A stretch of 64,000 nt of DNA, taken from positions 13,206,001 to 13,270,000 of the forward strand of contig OY992835.1 of the NCBI GenBank assembly GCA_963921425.1. Direction: 5' to 3'. This document shows positions 49,761 through 64,000 of the stretch, piece after piece. The DNA comes from Dryas octopetala. Its lineage: Eukaryota > Streptophyta > Magnoliopsida > Rosales > Rosaceae. The notes under the pieces are model-generated. The model worked only from the letters and a program-made list of their open reading frames with translations. It ran no database searches and was not told where the DNA came from. The position numbers and the translations under genes are program-made. Within the stretch, counting starts at the first letter, position 1. Each line of letters starts with the position of its first letter.

Positions 49761-50790
49761 AGTTCACGCGATTAAGGAGAAAGATGTAGCTCACCAAATG
49801 GAGATATATGCATTCCATGTGTGGCCGCCAGCCAACCCCTCACTGAGGAGTGAGGACCCTCATCTTGAATTTTCCATTTATCATACAAACATAAAAGATA
49901 GTTTCAACAAATCAGGGCTGAGTTTGTCTTACAATTGGAGACCCCTTTTCTTTAATTCGAATCACAAATTGATGTTAGTTAATACAATAACTCTTCCTTT
50001 CTTGCTTTGGTCAGAGTTTACGGAAATTCAATTTGGGATCTGATATAACCATATAAGCACACATGGATGGAGAAAGTAAGAAGCTTATTTTGGAATATAA
50101 ATGACACTTTCCTTGGTTACATAATAAGGGGCAATATGTCAATAGCATCCAATTGCTTACACTGCATGGCTGAACCGACTTGCCAATGTACCATTTCAGT
50201 GCCAAATGGTACATTGAAATATAGGTAGCCAATGCCAAAAAGTAAATGGAAGAATTTGAAGCTATACTGAATCAAAAATGCGAAAATGCAAAATTGTGAA
50301 GGCATAGATTACATCACAGGACAGTTAATCCCTCTTGTTTCAAATATCAAAGTTGTATTCATGTATGATGCACAAATTCCCAATTTCCTAGAATTCTCTT
50401 TCCCATGCACAACAATTAAAGCTTTTGTAATTCAGTTATTATAAATGAAAAACTATGATTCAGGTGCTTTGAGTTCTGGATAAGGCCTTTCTCAACATCG
50501 GAAACAAATTTGGATTTTTGAACTAGTGTTTTGGTGCTAACAGTACTAAGGCAAGAATTCGGACATAAAAAAGATTTATGGTTAAGCCCATGAAAACATT
50601 TGAACTGTATAGCTTAAACCACAGCATATTGAAAGATGCAAACATACAAAACTACATCTCCGGCAGAGATTATACTGCCACTGGAATACAAAAAATGGTT
50701 GAGCATGTAACAAATTCAACTAGTGCCCAGAATAAAGGGAAGCCTGACAGCATCCAAGCTTTGCATTATTAGACAACATATACCATAATT
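49761..50790. other. Spacer downstream of the complex I gene
   Basis: AT-rich sequence with no supported gene. The short frames here show no family signal. Confidence 0.4.
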
Positions 50791-54472
<3,682 letters not shown>

Positions 54473-55524
54473 TTTCGAACAGCTCCGAAGTCCAAACACT
54501 CTACAACACCAACAGAGCGAGAGAGAGAGTTTGGGGGTTCCGATGAACCTGAAATTGATGAATGGGATGTGGAAGAAGAGTGTGGACCGTCGGATCTTTT
54601 TCAGTTTGGGTGATTCAGTGCTTCGCGGCAGTAGTACTATGGTTTCGGAGTAATGTGGGTTGGGCCTGCTGGGGGAGTTTGGTGTGGTTCAAAAGGTGGA
54701 CGCATTTGGCAAACATTGGTCCATAAAAATGTATTCTGTTTAGGGCCTTGGCCCTTGGCGGGGTTTTTTTTTTTTTTTTTTTTCTCTCTTCTCCAGTGAT
54801 TTTATAAACATTTAATTTCTTTCTTCCAATATTAAAAAGAGGTCTCAAATTTAAATCCCCCATACGGCCAGTAAAAGAATTCATCTTTGTATCATCTCTA
54901 TTGTATGAATGAGAGAATTGAAGAAACAATTCTTACCCAATTAGTCTATAACAATGAATTGAAGACAACATCAGACCAAAAGAAAAAAATGAAGACGACA
55001 TAATATAGGTTTGCGTCACAGACCCGTTTGATAATATCAAGATTTTTCAAAGGGATAATCGGAGGTCTCAATTAATCAAAATGTGACCCCAAATTCAAGT
55101 GAGTCTACAAAATTTTCTTGTGATGTATACATGAATTAATTTATTAAGGGTAGGAAGTTTCTCCTTGTCTTAAATGATGTATGAAATCCAATTGATAGCA
55201 AGTGGGAATACTGCAAGGAAAATGTACATAATGGTGATATAGATATAGACTATATAGTTAAGTTAAAAAATAGGGTCAATTACGAAAAAAAATTAATAAA
55301 TATTTTTCAATATTATAAATTAGTCAGTAAACTTTTTTAAAATATCATGATAATCACTACTGACCAAAATGAAATTAAGAGAAATTATGTGAATTAACAA
55401 TTGGACAAAAACTAAAAAGGAATTTACGGATCTTACCACTATGCTGACATATTGTTGACATTATTAATGTCTAATTTTTAAAATTACATATAAGTCAATA
55501 ACAACCATATATATATTTTAAAAA

Positions 55525-55660
55525 AAATTGTAACTGTATGACAGTTACCCTTTTTATGTTTTTTAATTGGTAACTGTCACACAATTACTCTTTTTTTAAA
55601 TAGTACCTATCACATAGTTATCATTTTTTAATTGAAAACTGTCACACAGTTATCGTGTAA
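55525..55660. repeat. Array of TAACTGT-nnn-ACAGTTA palindromic words
   Basis: Four imperfect copies (AACTGTATGACAGTTAC, TAACTGTCACACAATTAC, CTATCACATAGTTAT, AACTGTCACACAGTTAT), each about 35-45 bases apart and separated by T-rich spacers. Confidence 0.6.
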
Positions 55661-56260
55661 AATTGAGTCAAAATATTTTTGAAGGGTATGATAGTAATTT
55701 AGCACTATGAATAGTATATCGCCACCCAAATTGGGCTGCGCCTATTAACTATTATGTAAATAGCAAATATGTGCATATGACCATTATGGGCACCCAAATT
55801 GTATTTTGAATATTATGAAATTTTTAAATATTTTATTGATTTATTTGTAATATTCTATAAAAAATATATATATTCGTTATTATTTTATCACGTTACAATT
55901 TTTTGATAAGAAAAAAGATGCATCTAAAGTGTTTGATAGTATTGGTAATGAAATTGTAAAAAACAATCTGTAAAATTTTGCCTCTTGTTGCAAAGTCTTA
56001 TGTACTCTAATGTGTTATAAGAAAACAAAGAAAGAATAAAAAGATGCTTTGGACAGTAAGATATAGAAATTTAAGGAGGTTGAGCAACATATGGTTTCAA
56101 TTGTTGCCACTAAGTTATTATGATTTGACCTCAATAATAAGAAGGTTTTTTTTATATTGTATATATATATACAGTCTCATTTAGGTACGAACGTTCGCAC
56201 CTGACGCTGAGCGCTCGGTAGTGCAAAATTTTACAGCACTAAGCGCTTGGCGCTTGTTTA

Positions 56261-56315
56261 TCGGCGTTTATGTTATGGTTTAGCTCGCAGAGCTAAACCC
56301 TTACATAAACGCCGA
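56261..56315. other. Near-perfect 26-bp-arm hairpin
   Basis: TCGGCGTTTATGT and GTTTAGCTC on the left pair with GAGCTAAAC and ACATAAACGCCGA on the right, with a 3-base loop and a short internal mismatch. It follows GAGCGCTCGG and AAGCGCTTGGCGCTT, themselves short palindromic words. The origin is unknown; it could be a MITE core or a small hairpin locus. Confidence 0.65.
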
Positions 56316-58574
56316 CACCAATCTCATTTTATACCATAAGAAGGGATGAAGTGAATCCATCAAGATATACCCTTAAAACTTGGAGGAGGAAACAGCGCAT
56401 GGCGAAGCTACTAAGCTCTTGATGGCACGTTCGCATATTCTCATGTTCGCATATTTGCACGTCCACACCTGATTGAATATGTATATATATACTAAAGGAA
56501 CTCAAGAATATGAAGATGTCTTTATAATGTGCAGCATTTTTTTTTTCAAAGATTATGAATTTCATAAAGATTATTTGATTGAGTTGTGAATTTTACATAA
56601 TTATCTTAATTCATAGGAAAACAAAGAAAATTAAATGATAGGCCAACGTCGTTTCGAGAACTTAATAATGCGATATTTCCTCCAAAATTTTAAGAGTGGT
56701 AATCATGATAATATTATGAGGTGCAAAATTCATAATATTGACATATTGTGCATGAATTTGTTTTGTATTGTACCAAGAAATAATGTTCACCACATTTTTA
56801 TTTTAAAATAAAAGATAATCCATGCTATTCAAAAAGTTATTTGCAGTCGATAAAATTGAACTCATGATTTATCCAAACTCTACGGGTGAAGTTATATATA
56901 TTTGGCCAATGACCATTTAAATGTCCTCAACTTAGATTTTATTAGATTTTAAAAGTTCAATAAAATTTAAGTGTTTTTAACTCATATTTTAATAGTTTCC
57001 AAAAAAATCAAGGTGTCCCTAACTCAGATTTTAATGGATTCCAATGAAATCTAGGTGTCCTAAAAGAGTCATAGATACAATTTGAAACAAAAATGATTTG
57101 CAATAGAGTGTCAATTGGCAATAGATGAATTGACATGGCAATTGATAGGTCAAAAAATTGAATTGCCAATTGATTTAGAGTTGCAACAAAAAAATGGAGG
57201 GACCCACCATGAGAAAACGTGAAAGGAGGAGAGAAATTGTGTCATGTGGCGTGGTGTATCAATATTTTTTTTTTCATGAATTATATATGGTTTTATAACT
57301 TTTATTATATGAATTAATGTATCAATGTTTTATTATATGAATTATGATTTTTTATTAATATGGTTATTTAACTTATTTTATAGTTTATAATCTAAAATAG
57401 AGAAATTTAAATTTGAATATTAATTTAAATTATTAAAAAATATTAAATATTGGGCTCATTTTAAAGATTTTATTGTGATTATTTCAATGGTATAATTTTT
57501 AAAATAAATAAATTTATAAATTTTAATTTATAAGAGAATATATGAAAAATATTAAAAAATATATAGTTATGGACTTGAACCATTGCAACAAAATAGAATT
57601 GTGTCAAGTCAATAATTGAAAAAAGAGGTCAATAGGCTTATATTTAATTGTCTATTGACCTCAACCATTGCACATGCTCTAAGTAAATGATTTTGATGGA
57701 TTTGAATACATTTTTTACATAAAACAAATTTCATGAAAATTTTATTAAATTTTTTTGAATTTTGATAGATTTTATAAATTTTAAAATTCATTAAAATCTG
57801 ATTTAAGTACATCCGCTAGTCTAGTGGTAGTATTTAATATCTCTTTTACAAAAGAAAGTTTTGATTTCAAATCTGATAAAGGACAGTTGTTGATTAATCA
57901 AAAAAAAGTTATACACATTTGTTATAGATAAGTAATTTGTTATTGTCAATTTTTTGGGCACACCAAAAGGGAAAACAAATTCTTCCGCAGCTTTTGTTAG
58001 GCTCATCTTCTACTCGTATGTTGATACCAAAAAAAGAAAATATATTCTACTTAATGTTGTCTCTCATTAGCTCTTTCAATTTTCCATTCATCTTTTATTG
58101 GTCTCAACCTGCCTCAATTCTTAAGTCTCCATATTTGAAAAGTCTACAAGATTTTTGTGTTCTGGTTTCAATAGTTTACTATAGCTTAGATCCAAAGCTA
58201 CACCATCTTCAATTTCTTTTCCATCAGATTACATTATAAAAAACATTTAGCTAAACAGCATGTGCCACAATGTGCAAACTCAGTCACTGTCCTGATATCA
58301 AACTCAGTCAATAGTTGACTAGTAATTAAAATAGAGTAAAAGATGATCGCAATCGTACATCTATTAATGAAGATAAAACCAAAACAAACACCTAACTCAA
58401 ATAGTGAACAATTATTACAATAATCTCTCAATAATTGAGATCATCATTATTTTTGCCTATAAACAAAACAAATAAAGAAAAAATGAATTTCTTCATCAGC
58501 AACAGCACATAGAAACATAAGCACAGATTCCCCAAACCACAGAAACACAACATCTATACATTGAGAGCACATTA

Positions 58575-59810
58575 TCATAGAGACACAGGAGCTGAATTCA
58601 TAGGAGCACCATTTTGGTAACCGTTGTGAGTACCACCATTCTGAGCAGCCCCATTTTGGTACACTTCTCTGTGAGCACCATTCTGAGCAGCCCCGTTGCT
58701 TCCATTTTGGGTACCAACAGGAAGCAATTTCTGTGGCTTGGCAGAAGGCTCTTCTTCACTTGGAACTTCAACACCTTCTGCAGCCCCAAACAACTGCTTC
58801 CTACAAACCTCATGCAAATGCCCAAACAACTCTTTCTTCAGAGCCTCAAATGCCATGTCCAACCTCTCCAACTGCTCCATAGCATTCTTGTTGTACATAA
58901 ACAACCCATAGTACAAGTCAAAGCTATCCCCAGCTGTGTTCTCCACCAAGTTCAACAATGTCTCATACCCTTTTGTATTTATTGGTGAGGACTCCAATCT
59001 GAACTTCTCCAACACCCTCCCCATTGTGTGTGTCACAAATTGTGACCCTGCAGCATGCCTGTCATGCTCAGCACATGACATCTCAACCATCCTACAACCC
59101 TCTTTAGCAAAAATGTCCAAGAACTTCTCACACCTATTGACTCTAAACCCATTGTTCCCAATCCTCACTTTGTCAAACACAAAAGGGAGACCAACCCATG
59201 AGTCTTTACCACTCTGTGGCCCAAACATGGGGTGTGTGCAAAGGATGTCAAACTCAGCAGGCAAGTATTTCAAAAACAAATTTCTTGGGAACTCTTTCAC
59301 AGACAGAACATCTACAAAAAGGGTGTTCCTTCGAAGCCTCTGAAATGGGAACGATCTGATTACCTTTTCAGTGGACAAGATCGAAGTGCAGAGAAGAACA
59401 ACTTCTGGGTGTTGCTCACAGAGGTCATGTGGGTCTGTGTAGAACGAAACGCCGAGTTGCTCTGCGGCTTTGGAATAGTCCGATCGAGATTGGGCGAGGA
59501 CTGTGTGACCCTGTTGGACAAAGGCTTTGGCCATGAACTGGCCGAAGTTGCCGAACCCAATGATGGCGATTTTGAGAGCATTGGATTTGTGGTACTGGGT
59601 TTTGATCTGGGTTTCATAGTCAAAAGGCTGCGCAGCATCGATGGCTCGGATTCTTAGGCGTTTGGGGTGGAGATGGGTTTGGTTTTTTGAGGGTTTTGGA
59701 GTGGAATTGGGTGTGGGGAGAGATTGAGAGAATGAGTGAGAAGATGGGTAGAGAATTGGAGGCAGAGGTGAAGGTGAAGGTTTGGTTAGTGTGGAAGAGA
59801 ATGAGAGCAT
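58575..59810 (-). CDS. Arogenate dehydrogenase (TyrA family), chloroplast
   Basis: Single exon, 411 residues from the ATG at 59810. The frame stays open upstream to 60137, but the Met at 59810 opens a typical Ser/Pro-rich plastid transit peptide (LSFSSTLTKPSPSPLPPILY), so the upstream part is leader. The mature part starts near 75. It has the Rossmann motif IIGFGNFGQFMAK (83-95), DVLSVKEFP, and THPMFGPQSGKDSW (192-205) with the family's catalytic histidine, then AEHDRHAAGSQFVTHTMGR. It oxidises arogenate to tyrosine with NADP in plastids; prephenate use cannot be excluded without residue-level comparison. The last ~40 residues are an unusual Asn-Gly repeat tail (QNGAAQNG, YQNGAP). Confidence 0.93.
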   Translation of the reverse strand: MLSFSSTLTKPSPSPLPPILYPSSHSFSQSLPTPNSTPKPSKNQTHLHPKRLRIRAIDAAQPFDYETQIKTQYHKSNALKIAIIGFGNFGQFMAKAFVQQGHTVLAQSRSDYSKAAEQLGVSFYTDPHDLCEQHPEVVLLCTSILSTEKVIRSFPFQRLRRNTLFVDVLSVKEFPRNLFLKYLPAEFDILCTHPMFGPQSGKDSWVGLPFVFDKVRIGNNGFRVNRCEKFLDIFAKEGCRMVEMSCAEHDRHAAGSQFVTHTMGRVLEKFRLESSPINTKGYETLLNLVENTAGDSFDLYYGLFMYNKNAMEQLERLDMAFEALKKELFGHLHEVCRKQLFGAAEGVEVPSEEEPSAKPQKLLPVGTQNGSNGAAQNGAHREVYQNGAAQNGGTHNGYQNGAPMNSAPVSL

Positions 59811-60697
59811 TATGTGTTTGTCTTTGTGTCTCTTTCTTTGAGAAAAGAGACCCAGAGAGGCAGAGAGAGAGGGAGAGAGTGGTGAATGAAATGTAGGGCA
59901 TTGAACTACGAAAAGGGAAATGGTATTAAATAGAAATTTTTTTTTTGGACTGAAATAATTTTTTTTTTTTTTTTTGCCATGGACTGAAATATTAAATAGA
60001 ACTGAAACTGAAAGTGGTCTTTTTTGCCATTGACATTTCCCATAAGGAAAGTAAAACAGAAAATGAGTTTTGATAAATGAAAGGGAACAAAGGGTTTTTC
60101 CTTTTCTTGGAATATCAACAAAAAGCATGTGGTCCACGATCTTAATGAGCTTGACTTGGTAGGATGTTTGGGGATGGCAACTAAGTGGGTCGGGGTTGAA
60201 TTTGCTAATATCATCTTGTTTGAGCCGAAAAAATAACAGTAAGCCGATGGCTAAAATGTAAGCTTATATCTATAAATAAACTTGACAAACGGGTCGTGTC
60301 GGGTTTGACCTATAAGTATACACGACATGACCCGTTAAACTATAATTGGTAAAAAATTCAATTTGAACATAACCTGAAAAATAATGAATGAACACGACGA
60401 CACGACCCGTTTCACACGTTTAAAAAAAAAAATTAAAAATCATATTACAACCCAGCAACAAAGCACAACAAATCAATTTCAAAATCTGAGTGAAATCACA
60501 ACCATATTTCCTCTGTTCTCTGAAATCTTAGTGAAATCAATTCCAAAAGCAACAAATCACAACACCAATGGAGAGATTGGGTTGAGAGGAAAAGAACTCA
60601 AGTCACGCTGACAACATTCGCCGTCGGGATCGCCTGAGGAAGGCTGCAGGTTGGGCTTTGAATCGCCATTTGGGTTAGTATTTAAAAATGTTGTGAA
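59811..60697. other. Upstream flank of arogenate dehydrogenase
   Basis: Leader/promoter side of the minus-strand gene. 60280-60420 carries CGGGTCGTGTCGGGTTT and its inverse-like ACACGACCCGTTT, remnants of a common plant transposon end. No gene was seen. Confidence 0.4.
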
Positions 60698-61356
60698 AGA
60701 TTTTAGACTTAATTGTGTTTTTACCACCTAAAGTTTGAGTTGATTCTTACTTTACCACCCAGATGTTTATTTGTCTCACTTTACCTTTTTCTGTCCATTC
60801 CATCATTCAAACCATAAAAAATGCTAACGTGGCAAGGGTATATTTTCCTCTCTTTATTCAATTTCGTCTGCTTGAACAAAAAAATCTACTAAAATTTCTT
60901 ATATTTTATAATAAATTTAATTACAATAATTAAAAACTAAAAATATGAGAATTTTTTTGGGGGTAGGGGAGGGGAGGGAGGAAAGAGATGGGTTTTGTTT
61001 AGTTTTTTTTTTTTTTTTTAAGTTTTAGAATATTATATTTTTAATTAATTTTTTTTACACATGGCAACTCACATAAGAAAAAAAAAGGCCTACAATAGCC
61101 ATGTAGGTTCCACATCACCAATCTTTAGGGTTTAGTAGAATTTTTACTTTTTATTTTGTCCAAGTAGATGAAATAATAAGAATTTCCTTGCCACATCAGC
61201 ATTTTAACGGTTTGGACGATGAAATAGATGAAGAAACATAAAGTGGAACACATGATATAATTGTAGGTGATAAAATGAGACAAATAAATATCTTGTGGTA
61301 AAGTTTGAATCAACTCAAACTTTAGACAATAAAAACACAATTAAGCCCAGATTTTA
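60698..61356. mobile_element. Long-inverted-repeat element with 8-bp TSD
   Basis: Element 60706-61348 (643 bp) with inverted arms of at least 150 bp: TTAATTGTGTTTTT, CTAAAGTTTGAGTTGATTC, ATTTGTCTCA and ACGTGGCAAGG or ATGTGGCAAGG recur inverted on the right. AGATTTTA flanks both sides (60698-60705 and 61349-61356). No coding capacity. Confidence 0.7.
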
Positions 61357-61874
61357 TAAGTATCTTGTAAAAAGAAAAAACGGATTGGAAATTAACTCTT
61401 AAAGAATAGAAAATTAATAAAACATATTTTAATACAAGCATGAAAACAGGTGAATGGTACGGAAGAGAGTTGGTATGAAATAAAATAATTGTGTGATATT
61501 GATTGTCCATGACATGTCATTCTGAGATCGTATTGATGGATTCGCCTGTCGTGGATTTCACGTGGCTCTCTCCGTGGGCCATCTATAAATCCCACCTGTA
61601 TTACTATTTACCATTACAGTCTTGACAGATTCATTTAAGTCTCTTGTGCGGTTAACCGTAGAGTGTCCGTACAATTCCGAGGAGTCGGCAGTTCGGCACT
61701 GTCAAATTTTTTTTTTTCCGATACTTATTTATCGGTCGATTAACTGCACACGACAATTATTTTTTAAGAATTAATGATGCTAAGAATATCCTTTTTTTTT
61801 TTTGTCTGATGCTAGGAAGATTCTAATTTTACTAAATGATTGTTTGTTTAATAATATTTATTTTTTTAATATTG
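61357..61874. other. AT-rich spacer
   Basis: No gene was seen. A poly-T stretch and the GTCGGCAGTTCGGCAC word near 61685 suggest old repeat DNA. Confidence 0.35.
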
Positions 61875-63658
61875 GGAGAGGTTCAAGGAATAAAATTTCG
61901 AGTTTCGAGGAAATTTCGATGGAAATTTCGATGGAAATTTCGACGGAAATTTCGAAGATTTTTAAATTTCGACAAAAATTCGACGGAAACGATGGAAATT
62001 ATTATCAAAATACGGAAATTTTGAATGAAACTTCACAATATGTTTATTTAACATATTATCTACTACATTGATAAAAAACATTGAAAAAAACCAAATTATA
62101 TGGTAGGTTTCATGTGATATGTGATGAATATAATGCGCGCTGGAGGCAAATACTATGAAATAAAATTAGTATCATGAATAAATAAAATTAATATATTATT
62201 TATACTCTATAATATATACACTAAATTCTATATACTTTATAATCTATACTCTATATTATTTAAGATATCGTATAGAATATAAGGGTTTAGGTCCTTTAGG
62301 ATATTTTTAATTATTTTTTATATAAAAAGGTATTAGAGTTTATTGGTTTAGGGTTTAAAAACAATTAAACGAAACTCCAACACGGCCAAACGAAATCTCA
62401 AATCATTTTTTTTTTCAATTGCCCAAAAACCTCAAACGAAACTCTACAGTCACCAGTCGCCACATTTGAAAATTGAATGAAATGGTCCTTCCTCTTCCTT
62501 GCTTTGGAAACCATAATTACTTTCCAATTCTAAAATCAAAAATACAAATAATAATAATAAACAATTCCACTCCTAAAAAGTCTTCTCTGCTTTTATCCTC
62601 TTTTTTTTTTTTTTTTGTTGCCCCGGATTGTGGTATTTCTTTCCCAATGTATATTGGAATGTCCTAAATTCAATAAATTCGATTCCCTTTCATTTGGCTC
62701 TAAAGAAATATTACTGCACTAAATCTAATTGGTGTATATCCATTCCATCATTTTTTGAACTAGAAGAAAAAGAGGAAATGACAAATTCAATCCTTGTAAT
62801 TTTAGGTCATGTTTCAAGAATTCATCCACAAATTATGGCCATTTACTATATGGTGTTTGAATTGGCCCAATAACCTTCTTTCTATCTTCTGATCTCTGAC
62901 GAATAAAAACTCTTCCTTCTCTGATGGGATTGGTGTCTGGCATGGTTCACTTTTCAGTTGTTATTTTGTTAATTCAGCCAAAAAAAAAAAAAGACTTCAA
63001 AACAAGTCATTTGATATATACAGTATAATTAAGCATTATGCAAAACTAAACCCAAGGGGCATATGCATATGCAGATGATATAGATAATGGGAAAAATAGA
63101 GAGATAGAGTCAAGCCGACATTGCAGTGGCCATCTCATTCAAACCAGCAGTATCTCTGGGGCTTTTGTCTTCACTCTCACTCTTTCACTTTGAGCTCACA
63201 CACTTCGAGAAACGAAACCAGAGCACGAGAACATGGGCTGCGTATCTTCCAATCTCTTCAACCATGACGACGAGTTCACCCAACTCGGCAGCTCAGCACT
63301 GAGTCACCACATCGTCTCCCTCACCTCCTCCACCTACGGCCTTCTCACTCTCGACCCACCACCTGCCGCGTTCCCCCCTGCCGCGCCCAAGATCTCCCTC
63401 CTGCCGCGCTCCCCGGCCACCTCCTGCCGCCGCCCCTCCTTTCTCCCCCAATCTCCCCCTGCCGCACCCCCCTGCAGCCGCCGGCGAAACTTCGGCGAAA
63501 TTTCGAGAATTTCGGCGAAATTTCGAAAATTTCGGCGAAATTTCGAAAATTTCGCCGAAATTATACCGAAAATTTAACGAAACTACGTTTCGATTTCGCC
63601 CACTCCTCAAAACGAAAATTTCGGCGAAATTTTCGAAATTTAAATCCTTGGAGAGGTT
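61875..63658. mobile_element. Pack-MULE-like element carrying a host gene fragment
   Basis: Element 61884-63649 (1766 bp) is flanked by GGAGAGGTT at 61875-61883 and 63650-63658 (9 bp, perfect). The left end CAAGGAATAAAATTTCG pairs with the right-end complement AAGGATTTAAATTTCG. Both ends are arrays of GAAATTTCG-type units. The left half (to about 62450) matches the element at 9647. The right half is different and holds a host-like 5-prime UTR plus coding start (63233). No transposase is present. Confidence 0.8.
63233..63480 (+). pseudogene. Captured N-terminal exon of a glutaredoxin-family gene
   Basis: From the ATG at 63233 the frame reads MGCVSSNLFNHDDEFTQLG, then SHHIVSLTSSTYGLLTLDPP. This is the myristoylation-type N-terminus of the plant glutaredoxin-like group around At1g64500/At3g28850. 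After about 45 residues it dissolves into Pro/Ala-rich sequence and then runs into the transposon's AAATTTCG terminus, so the glutaredoxin domain is missing. About 130 bases before the ATG look like an intact 5-prime UTR (CT-rich, ACTCTCACTCTTTCACTTTG). It may be transcribed as a chimeric, non-functional message. Confidence 0.6.
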
Positions 63659-64000
63659 TCAAATTTAAAGTTTTTTTTCTTAGATAAAAACAAAAATTTA
63701 TGTGTCAAATTTAAATGTTAAATGATGTGACAGTGTATAATGTAATAATGTATGATTATACTTATTTTAAATACTTGAAAACTTCATTTGGAATCCAAAT
63801 TTAAAATTCTTTATAGTCATCAAACAATATTAACGAGTTTATTTTCAACTATTTTATGTTTTGCATGCCAAAACTATTCTGCACCAAAGACTCCTTGATT
63901 TTTCTTTCTCTTGAATATACTTGACTTCTGATTCAAGAATTTGCTATAATTTCGAAACTTATAATATGCTTTGGAATTTTATTAGTAAATTTAGAGAAAA
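63659..64000. other. AT-rich spacer at the window end
   Basis: No gene or repeat was recognised. Confidence 0.35.

Larger units (their letters stand above)
54473..58574. other. Gene-poor AT-rich region
   Basis: The first ~250 bases are the leader and promoter side of the complex I gene, with a short GA run near 54514. After that no gene is supported over about 3.9 kb. It contains a small palindromic-word array (55525-55660), a strong hairpin (56261-56315), and many poly-A/T runs. Confidence 0.45.

Noticed and set aside
58575-60137. A 520-residue version of arogenate dehydrogenase starting at 60137
   Set aside because: The first 109 residues run through poly-T/A leader sequence, while the Met at 59810 opens a typical plastid transit peptide.

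Overview
This window looks like nuclear DNA from a eudicot plant, probably a woody rosid, although the species cannot be fixed. The evidence is intron-rich genes with GT/AG borders, a chloroplast-type and a mitochondrial-type precursor protein, plant NLR-type genes, and AT-rich spacers full of plant-style transposons (copia, Mutator-like, hAT, PIF/Harbinger). Splice models were derived by hand from reading frame, GT/AG borders and family alignment from memory, without transcripts.

Genes in order are: an NB-ARC gene whose exon splices in phase onto diacylglycerol-kinase-like exons (787-4044, -); a PMEI/invertase-inhibitor-like secreted protein (11062-11619, -); a coiled-coil/winged-helix/LRR protein without a nucleotide-binding domain (14296-16140, +); a VQ-motif peptide fragment (19746-19883, -) and an unrecognised exon-like ORF (20151-20402, -); a broken hAT transposase (21815-22990, +); an Asp/Glu-rich nuclear-type protein (24555-26517, +); a CYTH/TTM3-like triphosphatase (27482-28111, -); DEAD-box helicase RH35/DDX41 (33489-36087, +); a small coiled-coil protein (36787-37587, -); a calcineurin-B-like EF-hand protein (38940-45743, -); the 24-kDa subunit of mitochondrial complex I (50791-54472, -); and arogenate dehydrogenase (58575-59810, -).

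Mobile DNA fills most of the rest. A full-length copia element with LTRs that read as identical sits antisense in an intron of the calcineurin-B-like gene. Several Mutator-like or long-inverted-repeat elements carry 8-10 bp target duplications; one holds a nested solo LTR, one is a near-perfect 195-bp-arm hairpin, and one (61884-63649) carries a captured N-terminal exon of a glutaredoxin-family gene. hAT and PIF MITEs are scattered through the spacers.

The strongest candidate for something undescribed is the first gene. It is an NB-ARC protein of the At5g45440/At5g45490 kind with no LRR, fused in frame to a truncated DGK catalytic domain whose glycine motif is no longer GGDGT. This resembles an NLR with an integrated decoy. 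The complementary half of an NLR (winged helix plus LRR, no P-loop) lies about 10 kb away on the other strand, so the two may be a split pair; that functional link is inference.
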